NCBI GenBank assembly: GCA_049604415.1
Contig: JBMYTN010000077.1
Location: 1-13,690, forward strand
Direction of reading: 5' to 3'
Source: JBMYTN01 sp049604415
Lineage (GTDB): Bacteria; Pseudomonadota; Alphaproteobacteria; Rhodospirillales; Rhodospirillaceae
Length of the DNA: 13,690 nucleotides
This document shows positions 1 through 7,011 of this stretch, piece after piece (positions within the stretch are counted from its first letter, which is position 1; the number at the start of each line of letters is the position of its first letter). Below the pieces are notes generated by a model. That model was given only the letters and a program-made list of their open reading frames with translations. It did not search any database and was not told the origin of the DNA. The position numbers and the translations under genes are program-made.

Positions 1-995
1 ACCCGAAAGCGCATAAACCACAGGCAATTGGATTCCTGCCAAATCTCTGGGGCTGGTCGAAGCTTTCCTGTTGCGGGATCCGTAAAAAGAAAACTGCTTG
101 GCGCCATGCGGCCATCATGGATGGTATAGCTGCCATCAAAATTGGCCTGCGTGAGAGAACTGATGGGAAAGTCCTTCGACAAGCGAAACAGTTCCCGCCC
201 GGTATGGTCAAACGCTGCGGCCCTATTCCGATCCACATTTCGAACAAAATGGCCGTCTCGATTGGGTAAGTAGACATTAAATGCAGAGCCAACACCGGGA
301 ATGTGTTTAGGGATTTCCGCAGGTTTTTTTTGATAGCGACATTTGGCAAAGACTTCGTCGGATTCAGGCAGGCGCAATGGTTTGTGCAGTTTTGGATCGG
401 CAATCGCACTCAATTGCCAGCCGACCCCCGCATATGACCGTTCGGGTTCGTAGTGCCCGGATTGAACTAAGAAGTCACCCGTTTCCTGGTTGTAACAGAA
501 AAGGGATAAATCACTCATCCAATAGGTTTTTCGGCTGGGGATATCATAGGCATAGCGTTGCAGGCGAACATGGCCGCCACCGGTCAAATCGGTCACAAAT
601 CCGTCCATGCCCCGACCATCGCCAAACTCCCGGGAATGGGGCCGGAAGGCTTCAAATTGTTGCCGGGTCATCGCGGCAAAGGTGATGATGTCTTCGGTAA
701 AAAAGTTGGGCCTCGGTGCGATATCATTCCAGGGCAGGGGTTCTACGATCTCCAGGATTTGCACCGGTCCGTCGAACCGCTCGATGGTGTCGGACGGCAC
801 CTCCGGCAAATTGCCAATGGGATCGATCGGCACGTCTTTGGCCCATGCGGGGGGCAAGCTGATCAGCCAGCCCAGCAGCACGGCACCCCCCAAGCCCAGA
901 AGCCTGCGCGGCCAGCCCGAACCCTTCCCATGCGCATGGCCAGTCTGGGCTGGGGTCGTCGGTGCAATCGATCCGGTTTGGCCTGGGTGCGTCAA
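1..995 (-). CDS. Unrecognised, probably exported protein (3' end outside window)
   Basis: I do not recognise this protein. The reverse strand is open without a stop from a TTG at 995 to the window edge (331 codons), so the gene is cut at its C-terminal end. The frame remains open upstream to an ATG at 1214, but the TTG is preferred: GGGAG at 1004-1008 sits 8 bases before it, and it places a signal-peptide-like segment near the N-terminus. That segment has a basic PRR at residues 29-31, a hydrophobic stretch LLGLGGAVLLGWLISL and a PPAWA|KD cleavage-like site near residue 52; there is no lipobox cysteine. The mature part is rich in aromatic residues and glycine (for example ERSYAGVGWQLSAIADP and NFDGSYTIHDGRMAPSSF), suggesting a beta-rich secreted or periplasmic fold. 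Two cysteines fall in the middle (in LSLFCYNQ and FAKCRYQ). The distal part is visibly AT-richer than the neighbouring genes. It is divergent from ccoN; a role in respiration is not shown. Confidence 0.7.
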   Translation of the reverse strand, partial: MTHPGQTGSIAPTTPAQTGHAHGKGSGWPRRLLGLGGAVLLGWLISLPPAWAKDVPIDPIGNLPEVPSDTIERFDGPVQILEIVEPLPWNDIAPRPNFFTEDIITFAAMTRQQFEAFRPHSREFGDGRGMDGFVTDLTGGGHVRLQRYAYDIPSRKTYWMSDLSLFCYNQETGDFLVQSGHYEPERSYAGVGWQLSAIADPKLHKPLRLPESDEVFAKCRYQKKPAEIPKHIPGVGSAFNVYLPNRDGHFVRNVDRNRAAAFDHTGRELFRLSKDFPISSLTQANFDGSYTIHDGRMAPSSFLFTDPATGKLRPAPEIWQESNCLWFMRFR

Positions 996-1315
996 CGGCT
1001 TTGCTCCCGCCTTGGGTTTATCTGGCCAAAGCGTCTCATGGCGCGCGCGCCGCGACAAGTCCACCAGAGGTCGGAGTTTCGCCTTGGATCTGTGATCCCG
1101 AGTCTTTGCTAGACGACCTTTTTTTGGGCCGGAGTCGTCCGTACGCGGCCCAGGGCGCGCGCGCCCGGTGATGGGGGCCGGGCATGGATCAATTCGGTGC
1201 AACCAATAGGGCATTAAAGCCCCTGGCTATGGGGCCTCTGGGTGGAAAAAAGCAAGGAATCCGAGGGCTTAGCTGGGTCAAATCGGGGTTTGGTTGCGGG
1301 TTAATCCGGGGATTT

Positions 1316-1329
1316 TTGATTTATGTCAA
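1316..1329 (+). promoter_or_regulatory. FNR/FixK-type box for ccoN
   Basis: The sequence TTGAT-TTAT-GTCAA matches the Crp/Fnr consensus TTGAT-N4-ATCAA at nine of ten positions, and FixK-type sites tolerate the G. Its centre at 1322.5 lies 30.5 bases before a -10-like CATAGT, the geometry of a class II activated promoter (centre near -41.5), with transcription starting near 1364. The FNR-family gene at 10807-11628 keeps the E..SR recognition residues needed for this site, so direct control is likely. Confidence 0.8.
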
Positions 1330-1352
1330 TGGCGGGGCCGGGAAGGCATGGG

Positions 1353-1358
1353 CATAGT
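1353..1358 (+). promoter_or_regulatory. Putative -10 element of the FNR-dependent ccoN promoter
   Basis: CATAGT agrees with TATAAT at four of six positions. There is no good -35 hexamer at the matching distance; the FNR box occupies that place, as expected for an activator-dependent class II promoter. The start site would fall near 1364, leaving about 250 bases of leader before ccoN. Confidence 0.5.
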
Positions 1359-1436
1359 CCCGCTGCTGTCGACTGATGTCGGCGGTGGATTGCGGTGTTG
1401 TGTCGGCTTCAGAGACGGGGACGGGACAAATCCAGA

Positions 1437-1450
1437 TTGATCTGGATCAG
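1437..1450 (+). promoter_or_regulatory. Second FNR-type box in the ccoN leader
   Basis: TTGAT-CTGG-ATCAG differs from the perfect FNR palindrome only in the last base and shares 13 bases, including the central CTGG, with the box in front of the regulator gene at 10727-10740. It lies about 79 bases downstream of the start site inferred for the first box, and no convincing -10 follows at class II distance. It could repress or tune the upstream promoter, or serve a second promoter; the sequence does not decide which. Confidence 0.6.
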
Positions 1451-1603
1451 GCGCAGTTCAAAAGGGGGGGCAACCTGCGGCTCCGGAACCCGGTTGGGGG
1501 GGAATTCAACCGGCTCCTGTCCAGGAAAGCTCACGAGACATTGAGATATTTGTGGCAACCGTGGTCGGGGAGCTTCGTGCTTCACGGTCCCATTGGTCGA
1601 TAC

Positions 1604-1617
1604 AGGAGGCGGCATTG
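1604..1617 (+). promoter_or_regulatory. Shine-Dalgarno and TTG start of ccoN
   Basis: A perfect AGGAGG at 1604-1609 is followed after five bases by TTG at 1615-1617. This decides the ccoN start over an in-frame GTG at 1552, which has no ribosome binding site, and an ATG at 1630, which is 20 bases away from the AGGAGG. Confidence 0.75.
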
Positions 1618-3105
1618 ACGCAGGCGACCATGGCGCACGGCTCTCAAGTGGACACCACACCCTATGCAATGGGTGCGATTCAAAAGTTCACTCTGGCGGC
1701 TGTGTTCTGGGGGATTGTCGGCTTTCTTGCAGGTGATTTTATCGCCTGGCAGTTGGCGTTCCCAGCTTTGAACCTTGATCTGGAGTGGACCACCTTCGGG
1801 CGCTTGCGTCCGGTCCATACTTCCGCAGTTATTTTCGCATTCGGCGGCAACGTCCTGCTGGCAACCTCGCTGTACTGTGTGCAGCGGACCTGCCGGGCAA
1901 CCCTGTGGGGTGGCGAGCTGTTCGGCAACATGATCTTCTGGGGTTACCAGCTGTTCATCGTTCTGGCCGCACTGAGCTATGTGCTTGGTGTCACCCAGGG
2001 CCGTGAATATGCCGAGCCCGAGTGGATCATCGACCTGCTGATCACCGTTGTCTGGGTGATGTACCTGCTGGCCTTTGTGGGCACCTTGCTGAAACGTAAG
2101 GAGCCGCATATCTACGTGGCCAACTGGTTCTTCCTGGCGATGATTGTGACCATTGCGCTTCTGCACCTGGGCAACAACATGGCCGTTCCGGTCTTCTTGT
2201 TCGGGGGCGAAAGCCTGTTGAAGAGCTATCCGTTCTTCTCCGGGGTCCAAGACGCCATGACCCAGTGGTGGTACGGCCACAACGCGGTGGGCTTCTTCCT
2301 GACTGCGGGCTTCCTGGGCATCATGTACTACTTCGTGCCCAAGCAAGCCCATCGTCCGGTTTATTCCTACCGTCTGTCGATCGTGCACTTCTGGGCGCTG
2401 ATCTTCCTCTATATCTGGGCCGGTCCGCACCACCTGCACTACACCGCGCTGCCGGATTGGGCGCAGACCCTGGGCATGGTGTTCTCCATCATGCTGTGGA
2501 TGCCGTCCTGGGGTGGGATGATCAACGGTCTGATGACCCTGTCGGGGGCCTGGGACAAGCTGCGGACCGATCCGGTTCTGCGCTTCCTGGTGGTGTCCGT
2601 CGGCTTCTACGGCATGTCGACCTTCGAAGGTCCGATGATGTCCGTGAAGGCGGTCAACAGCCTGTCGCACTACACCGACTGGACCATTGGTCACGTGCAC
2701 TCCGGTGCGCTGGGCTGGGTGGCCTTCGTTTCCTTCGGCGCGCTGTACTATCTGGTGCCCGCCCTGTGGAAGCGTCGTTCGCTCTACAGCCTGAAGCTGG
2801 TGAGCGTGCACTTCTGGGTCGCCACCGTCGGGATCGTGCTCTACATCACCGCGATGTGGGTGTCCGGGATCATGCAAGGCCTGATGTGGCGTGCTTATGA
2901 CTCCCAGGGCTTCTTGCAATATTCCTTCATCGAATCCGTTGAAGCGATGCATCCCTACTACGTGATCCGCGCGTTCGGCGGCCTGCTGTTCGTGGCTGGG
3001 TCTCTGGTGATGGCCTACAACGTCTATCGCACCATCAAAGGGGACGTTCGTGAAGAACAACCCGAGGCGGCCTATCTGGGTTCCGCCGCTGGTGCACAGC
3101 AGTAA
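1615..3105 (+). CDS. ccoN: cbb3-type cytochrome c oxidase subunit I (catalytic)
   Basis: CcoN is the heme-copper catalytic subunit that reduces oxygen to water and pumps protons at low oxygen, in the inner membrane. From the TTG start the protein is 496 residues, normal for the family, with about 12 hydrophobic segments. Expected ligands are present: H68 in RLRPVHTS and the low-spin heme ligand region; CuB ligands H222 (WWYGHNAVGF), H272 and H273 (WAGPHHLHY); Y266, six residues before the HH pair, at the position of the cross-linked tyrosine of cbb3 enzymes; and H360/H362 in GHVHSGALGW for the hemes. It heads ccoNOQP; the next gene starts 15 bases after its stop. Expression is probably FNR-activated through the box at 1316-1329. 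The open frame on the opposite strand is a shadow. Confidence 0.97.
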   Translation: MTQATMAHGSQVDTTPYAMGAIQKFTLAAVFWGIVGFLAGDFIAWQLAFPALNLDLEWTTFGRLRPVHTSAVIFAFGGNVLLATSLYCVQRTCRATLWGGELFGNMIFWGYQLFIVLAALSYVLGVTQGREYAEPEWIIDLLITVVWVMYLLAFVGTLLKRKEPHIYVANWFFLAMIVTIALLHLGNNMAVPVFLFGGESLLKSYPFFSGVQDAMTQWWYGHNAVGFFLTAGFLGIMYYFVPKQAHRPVYSYRLSIVHFWALIFLYIWAGPHHLHYTALPDWAQTLGMVFSIMLWMPSWGGMINGLMTLSGAWDKLRTDPVLRFLVVSVGFYGMSTFEGPMMSVKAVNSLSHYTDWTIGHVHSGALGWVAFVSFGALYYLVPALWKRRSLYSLKLVSVHFWVATVGIVLYITAMWVSGIMQGLMWRAYDSQGFLQYSFIESVEAMHPYYVIRAFGGLLFVAGSLVMAYNVYRTIKGDVREEQPEAAYLGSAAGAQQ

Positions 3106-3120
3106 GGGGGGGCGAACACA

Positions 3121-3882
3121 ATGAGTTTGCTCAAGCATCACAAGAAGCTCGAAACGAACGTTCTGTTCCTGACCTTGGGTATCTTCGTGACCATCATCAT
3201 GGGTGGCCTCGTGGAAATCGTGCCCTTGTTCTCCATCGAACAGACCATCGAAAAGGTGAAAGGGGTTCGCGCCTACTCACCGCTGGAGCTTCAAGGTCGC
3301 CTCGTCTACATCCGCGAGGGCTGCTACAACTGCCACAGCCAAATGGTTCGCCCGTTCCGGGATGAAACCGAGCGCTATGGTCACTACAGCCTTGCGGCAG
3401 AGAGCATGTACGACCATCCGTTCCAGTGGGGGTCCAAGCGGACCGGTCCTGACCTGGCGCGGGTGGGCGGCAAGTACTCTGACGAGTGGCATTGGCGCCA
3501 CATGGTCAACCCGCGTAGCGTTGTTCCGGAATCCATTATGCCGGGCTACCCGCATCTGATGAACAAAGAGCTGACGTTCAATGATGCGCAAGCCCACCTG
3601 AAGACCCTCAATCTTGTTGGGTTCAAGGACAAGGAAACCGGCGCTGGCATGTATTCGGATGAAGCCATTGAGTTTGCGGTCGAAGATTTCGCCGCGCAGG
3701 CTGACCCGAATGCGGACCATGACGGTCTGCTGGCCCGCTACCCCAAAGCCAATATCGGTGACTTTGACGGGCAACCGGAAAAGCTGACCGAGATGGATGC
3801 GTTGATTGCGTATCTGCAGGTCTTGGGGACCATGGTGGATTTCACCGAGTTCGATCCGAGGGAGGCTGGCGCGATCCGCTGA
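3121..3882 (+). CDS. ccoO: cbb3-type cytochrome c oxidase subunit II (monoheme cytochrome c)
   Basis: CcoO is the membrane-anchored c-type cytochrome that passes electrons from CcoP to CcoN. The 253-residue protein starts with one transmembrane segment (about residues 14-37, VLFLTLGIFVTIIMGGLVEI) and then a periplasmic domain. The single heme site is C68-Y-N-C71-H72 in REGCYNCHSQMVRPF, and M140 in ESIMPGY is the likely sixth ligand. The ATG is preceded by an AAGGGGGG ribosome binding site. The subunit lies 15 bases after ccoN and before ccoQ in the same operon. Nothing is truncated or missing. Confidence 0.97.
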   Translation: MSLLKHHKKLETNVLFLTLGIFVTIIMGGLVEIVPLFSIEQTIEKVKGVRAYSPLELQGRLVYIREGCYNCHSQMVRPFRDETERYGHYSLAAESMYDHPFQWGSKRTGPDLARVGGKYSDEWHWRHMVNPRSVVPESIMPGYPHLMNKELTFNDAQAHLKTLNLVGFKDKETGAGMYSDEAIEFAVEDFAAQADPNADHDGLLARYPKANIGDFDGQPEKLTEMDALIAYLQVLGTMVDFTEFDPREAGAIR

Positions 3883-3888
3883 TGGAAG

Positions 3889-3906
3889 GGCCCGGTGCGC
3901 CGGGCC
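3889..3906 (+). other. GC-rich intercistronic hairpin between ccoO and ccoQ
   Basis: GGCCCGG, a four-base loop TGCG, then CCGGGCC form a perfect 7-bp stem starting six bases after the ccoO stop; a G-T pair extends it. No T-run follows, so it does not look like an intrinsic terminator. It may stabilise the upstream ccoNO message or lower readthrough into ccoQP. Confidence 0.55.
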
Positions 3907-3981
3907 TGACATCTCTGGACCGTGCGGGGTCACGGCGAATTTCTAAGCGATTTCAGGACGTTTGAGAGGAGCATCGACAAC

Positions 3982-4149
3982 ATGGAGTTCTGGGAGACAA
4001 TTGCGCAAATCCTGCGGCAATTCTGGGGTCTGTGGTTGATGTTCATCTTTGGCGGCATTGTTTGGTGGGCCTTTCGGCCGAAGAACAAGGATCGCATTGA
4101 GAAATACGGCGAGATCCCCCTAAGGGACGATCAAGACGAGGAGCGTTAA
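3982..4149 (+). CDS. ccoQ: cbb3-type oxidase small subunit CcoQ
   Basis: CcoQ is the small membrane subunit that stabilises the oxidase, particularly its association with CcoP. The 55-residue product has one hydrophobic span (about residues 12-30, with FWGLWLMFIFGGIVWWAF) and a short charged cytoplasmic tail rich in K, D and E, the usual CcoQ/FixQ layout. I chose the ATG at 3982 because AGGAG at 3967-3971 precedes it by ten bases; an in-frame GTG at 3922 would add 20 residues unlike the family and has no ribosome binding site. Its last codons contain the GAGGAG for ccoP, which begins two bases after the stop, so the two genes are probably translationally coupled. Confidence 0.92.
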   Translation: MEFWETIAQILRQFWGLWLMFIFGGIVWWAFRPKNKDRIEKYGEIPLRDDQDEER

Positions 4150-4151
4150 AC

Positions 4152-5030
4152 ATGGCGGGTAACCCTGAATTGGACCCGGTATCCGGTATCTACACGACCG
4201 GACATGAATGGGACGGCATCAAAGAGCTGAATACGCCTTTGCCTTCCTGGTGGGTTTGGATTTTCTACGGCACCATCATCTGGGCCGTGATCTACATGAT
4301 TGTGTACCCTTCGATTCCGCTGGGTGGCACATGGACCAACGGCGTTTTGGGCTGGAACTCCCGGACGGTGTTGGAAGAAGAACTGGCGGCGGCCAAGGCG
4401 ATGCATGCGCCGAACGTCGACAAGATTGCTGCGATGAGCGTTGAAGAGGTTTTGGCCGATGACGCGCTGTCCAGCTACGCCCAACGGGGTGGCGAAGTGA
4501 TCTTTAAAGAGAACTGCGCCCCTTGCCACCAAACCGGCGGTGCCGGTGTGGCCGGGATTTACCCGACCCTGGTGGATGACGAATGGATCTGGGGTGGTAC
4601 CGCAGAAGCCATCGAATACACCGTGACCCATGGTATCCGGAACGCCAATTATGAAGACGCCCGGGTCAATGACATGCCGTCCTTCGACGATCAGCTGAGC
4701 GACGAAGAGATCGATGCGGTTGCGGATTATGTGGTTGCAGCGTCGACCGGTGCCTCCCTGCCTGAAGGTTTGGGTCAAGAGGTCTTCGTCGATAACTGCG
4801 CGGCCTGCCACAATGCTGACTATGATGGCGCGGAGCCGAACGGCAATGTGGACATGGGTGGTCCGGCCCTGAACAACGCGATCTGGCTGTATGACGGCTC
4901 CAAGGCTGGCATCATCAACCAGATCAGATATCCGCGGAATGGTGTCATGCCCGGTTTCGGTCTGCGTCTGAGCGAAACCGACATCAAGCAGGTGTCCGTC
5001 TACGTCCACACCCGTGGTGGGGGCCAATAA
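4152..5030 (+). CDS. ccoP: cbb3-type cytochrome c oxidase subunit III (diheme cytochrome c)
   Basis: CcoP accepts electrons from soluble or membrane cytochrome c and hands them to CcoO. The 292-residue protein has an N-terminal cytoplasmic part, one transmembrane segment (about residues 33-53, WWVWIFYGTIIWAVIYMIVY) and two periplasmic cytochrome c domains. Heme sites are C122-A-P-C125-H126 and C216-A-A-C219-H220; M175 (NDMPSF) and M266 (GVMPGF) are the likely sixth ligands. GAGGAG at the end of ccoQ serves as ribosome binding site. It is the last structural gene: an intrinsic terminator follows about 100 bases later. Confidence 0.97.
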   Translation: MAGNPELDPVSGIYTTGHEWDGIKELNTPLPSWWVWIFYGTIIWAVIYMIVYPSIPLGGTWTNGVLGWNSRTVLEEELAAAKAMHAPNVDKIAAMSVEEVLADDALSSYAQRGGEVIFKENCAPCHQTGGAGVAGIYPTLVDDEWIWGGTAEAIEYTVTHGIRNANYEDARVNDMPSFDDQLSDEEIDAVADYVVAASTGASLPEGLGQEVFVDNCAACHNADYDGAEPNGNVDMGGPALNNAIWLYDGSKAGIINQIRYPRNGVMPGFGLRLSETDIKQVSVYVHTRGGGQ

Positions 5031-5130
5031 GAGGGATCCATCCCACCGCCGAGCCCGTCGGTATCACCCCCAACGGGGAATGCTGACGGGATCGACGGAG
5101 AGGGGAGCGAACCTCGTCACATCGTAAAGG

Positions 5131-5168
5131 AAAGGGCACCCGCCAAAGCCATGGCTGGGTGCCCTTTT
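5131..5168 (+). terminator. Intrinsic terminator after ccoP
   Basis: GGGCACCC at 5134-5141 pairs perfectly with GGGTGCCC at 5157-5164. An AAA on the left pairs with the TTTT on the right, an inner GCC/GGC can extend the stem, and TTTTCTGTTT follows. It separates the structural ccoNOQP transcript from ccoGHIS, at least partly. Confidence 0.85.
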
Positions 5169-5217
5169 CTGTTTCATCGCAATGGGTTTTTGCAACTGCA
5201 AGCCATGGCTTCTGTCC

Positions 5218-5247
5218 TTGCCTCAAGGGGCGTGCGGGGTCTATATC
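5218..5247 (+). promoter_or_regulatory. Tentative promoter for ccoG
   Basis: TTGCCT (5218-5223) and TATATC (5242-5247) are separated by 18 bases; each matches the sigma-70 consensus at four of six positions. A promoter is expected somewhere here because a strong terminator lies upstream, but this pair is weak and unproven. Confidence 0.25.
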
Positions 5248-5251
5248 TGCG

Positions 5252-5265
5252 ATGACAAATGTCAT
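5252..5265 (+). promoter_or_regulatory. Crp/Fnr-like inverted repeat upstream of ccoG
   Basis: ATGAC-AAAT-GTCAT keeps the TGAC-N4-GTCA core and 14-base length of FNR/FixK boxes, but both outermost bases differ from TTGAT/C-N4-G/ATCAA. It may be a degenerate site for the FNR-type regulator, a site for another Crp/Fnr member, or chance. Confidence 0.35.
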
Positions 5266-5505
5266 GGTGATCGCTTGGCCAAAGGCTTAAGGAAGGGTGT
5301 GTTTGCACCCTCTGAAAATGGCATCAGGGTCAAGCAGGTGCCGCCATACCGGACCTTTGGACAATGGACCGTCGAACAAAAGGACGGCACTCTGCCAAGG
5401 GAGATCGGGGGGGTGCCAATTGGATGTGTTCCTGCCGGGGGACTTCGCGACAATCGGCGAAGCGGCAGAACGCAGCAGGATCATGGTTGAGGGGATCGAC
5501 AACCA

Positions 5506-6963
5506 ATGGCGACGGCTGAGAACCAGGCCGGCGGCGCACCCGCGCCCGGCAGCACCGAGCTTTATTACTATGAAAAGATCTACCCGAAAAAGATCACCGG
5601 GCGCTTTCGGTCGATCAAAACCTGGCTGAACAGCCTGCTGCTGGCGATCTTTTTCATCGGTCCCTGGATCCGCTGGGACCGGGGTCCCAATGCGCCGGAC
5701 CAAGCCATCTTTATCGATATGAATGGCCGCAAGGCCTATTTCTTCTTCATCGAGATCTGGCCGCAGGAGGTCTACTACCTGACCGGCCTTTTGGTGATCG
5801 CGGCCATTGTGCTGTTTTTCGCCACCGCGTTGCTGGGGCGGGTTTGGTGTGGCTTTGCCTGCTTCCAAACCGTCTTCACCGATGTGTTTGTCGCCATTGA
5901 GCGCGCCATTGAGGGCGACCGCAATGCACGGCTGCGCTTGGATAAGTCCAAATTCACCCATGAAAAATTCACCAAAAAGCTGGCGAAGAATTCCGCCTGG
6001 CTTGGGGTGTCCTTCTGTGTCGGCATGGGCTTTGTGCTCTATTTCTTTGATGCGCCTTGGGTGGCGATCCCGGCGATCTTAGCCTTCCAGACCGATCTGG
6101 CCCCGTGGGGCACCATCGCCGTGGTTGGCGGTGGCTGCTTTGTCATGGCCGGTTATGCCCGCGAGCAGGTTTGCATCTACATGTGCCCCTATGCCCGCTT
6201 CCAGGCGGCGATGATGGATGAAGAATCCATGATCGTGACCTATGAGCAATGGCGCGGTGAGCCCCGGACCCGGCCCAAGGGCAAGAATCCTGCGGGCGAA
6301 GGGGAAGGCGATTGCATTGATTGTGGTTTGTGCGTGCAGGTCTGCCCGACCGGGGTCGACATTCGCAAAGGCAATCAGCTGGCCTGCATTGGCTGCGGCC
6401 TGTGCATCGATGCCTGCAACCAGATCATGGACCGCTTTGACCGTCCGGGCGAGCTGATCACCTATGACTCGGTGACCAACCAGAATGCGCGGGCCGAAGG
6501 CAGCGACAAGCGGGTGCGCTGGCTGCGGCCCCGGACCTGGGTCTATACCGGGATTTTGACGGTGGTCTGCCTGATCATGGCCGTGAGCCTGTTCACCCGG
6601 GACCGGACCGAGATCAATGTGATCCAGGAACGTAGCCCGCTTTATGTTCAGCTGGGCAATGGCGACATCCGCAATGGCTACACTTTCAAGATCCTGAATA
6701 TGGAGCGGGTCGACACCGACTTTACCCTGACCACGACGGGTGTTGAGGGCGCGACCATGAATGTGCTCAGCCTGGGTGACGAGGCGGCCACCGAAGCGGT
6801 GCTGCCGGTGGTTGGTGACACGGTCGGGACGTTCCGGATCTATGTCTCGGCCCCGAAAAGTGCCCTGGATGGCCGGTCCACGGATCTGGCCTTCATTGTC
6901 ACCAATCCCAATACGGGCGAGGTGATTGAGCATCATGTGTTGTTTGCCGGGCCGTCTGAGTAA
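5506..6963 (+). CDS. ccoG: CcoG/RdxA/FixG-type copper reductase, cbb3 assembly
   Basis: CcoG is a membrane iron-sulfur protein; work on the family has shown cupric reductase activity, supplying Cu(I) for the CuB centre of cbb3 oxidase. The 485-residue protein has several transmembrane segments (roughly 41-57, 92-110, 165-190, 202-218 and 346-362) and two ferredoxin-type [4Fe-4S] motifs: C270-x2-C273-x2-C276-x3-C280-P and C294-x2-C297-x2-C300-x3-C304. Further conserved cysteines lie in the membrane part: C115 and C119 (WCGFACFQT) and C223/C227 (VCIYMCPYARFQ). The C-terminal part is a periplasmic beta-rich domain. The ATG lies 11 bases after GAGGGG. It begins the accessory half of the cluster; ccoH follows after 192 bases. 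Confidence 0.96.
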   Translation: MATAENQAGGAPAPGSTELYYYEKIYPKKITGRFRSIKTWLNSLLLAIFFIGPWIRWDRGPNAPDQAIFIDMNGRKAYFFFIEIWPQEVYYLTGLLVIAAIVLFFATALLGRVWCGFACFQTVFTDVFVAIERAIEGDRNARLRLDKSKFTHEKFTKKLAKNSAWLGVSFCVGMGFVLYFFDAPWVAIPAILAFQTDLAPWGTIAVVGGGCFVMAGYAREQVCIYMCPYARFQAAMMDEESMIVTYEQWRGEPRTRPKGKNPAGEGEGDCIDCGLCVQVCPTGVDIRKGNQLACIGCGLCIDACNQIMDRFDRPGELITYDSVTNQNARAEGSDKRVRWLRPRTWVYTGILTVVCLIMAVSLFTRDRTEINVIQERSPLYVQLGNGDIRNGYTFKILNMERVDTDFTLTTTGVEGATMNVLSLGDEAATEAVLPVVGDTVGTFRIYVSAPKSALDGRSTDLAFIVTNPNTGEVIEHHVLFAGPSE

Positions 6964-7011
6964 GCCGGTTTTGCCGTCCGGTGCGTATCGGCGGTAGAAT
7001 ATGGTAAGCCC

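Larger units (their letters stand above)
996..1614. other. Divergent intergenic/leader region upstream of ccoN
   Basis: This 619-base gap lies between the minus-strand gene and ccoN. It holds two FNR-type boxes (1316-1329, 1437-1450), a -10-like element at 1353-1358, and a predicted leader of about 250 bases. Two alternating GC palindromes lie at 1040-1051 and 1153-1166 (14 bases, GGGCGCGCGCGCCC), and a 6-bp inverted repeat GACGAC/GTCGTC flanks a T-run at 1112-1139. An 80-codon open frame starts at ATG 1376 and stops with a TGA at 1616-1618 that overlaps the ccoN start codon; it has no visible ribosome binding site and resembles no family I know. No tRNA or insertion sequence is seen. Confidence 0.6.
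5031..5505. other. Gap between ccoP and ccoG
   Basis: The 475 bases hold the ccoP terminator (5131-5168), a weak promoter-like pair (5218-5247), an inverted repeat ATGACA/TGTCAT (5252-5265), a 6-bp hairpin AGGGTG/CACCCT (5294-5311), and the GAGGGG ribosome binding site of ccoG (5489-5494). A 102-codon open frame at 5182-5490 has no ribosome binding site and an unconvincing composition, and I do not call it a gene. Confidence 0.55.

Noticed and set aside
377..1171. Several plus-strand open frames in the first 1.2 kb
   Set aside because: They overlap one another and lie opposite the continuous minus-strand frame, which has a ribosome binding site and signal peptide and explains the region better.
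1582..3141. Long open frame (519 codons) on the strand opposite ccoN
   Set aside because: It lies wholly opposite a gene with all catalytic residues, its product has no recognisable fold and is His/Gln/Gly/Asp-rich, typical of antisense frames in GC-rich DNA.
5146..5212. Repeated AAGCCATGGCT near the ccoP terminator and again about 50 bases on
   Set aside because: It is a short sequence built on the palindrome GCCATGGC, which recurs by chance in such DNA (also in part near the ccoH start); no array or element follows from it.
5182..5490. 102-codon cysteine-containing open frame between ccoP and ccoG
   Set aside because: No ribosome binding site, no membrane span or known motif, and it covers candidate regulatory DNA; not supported as a gene.
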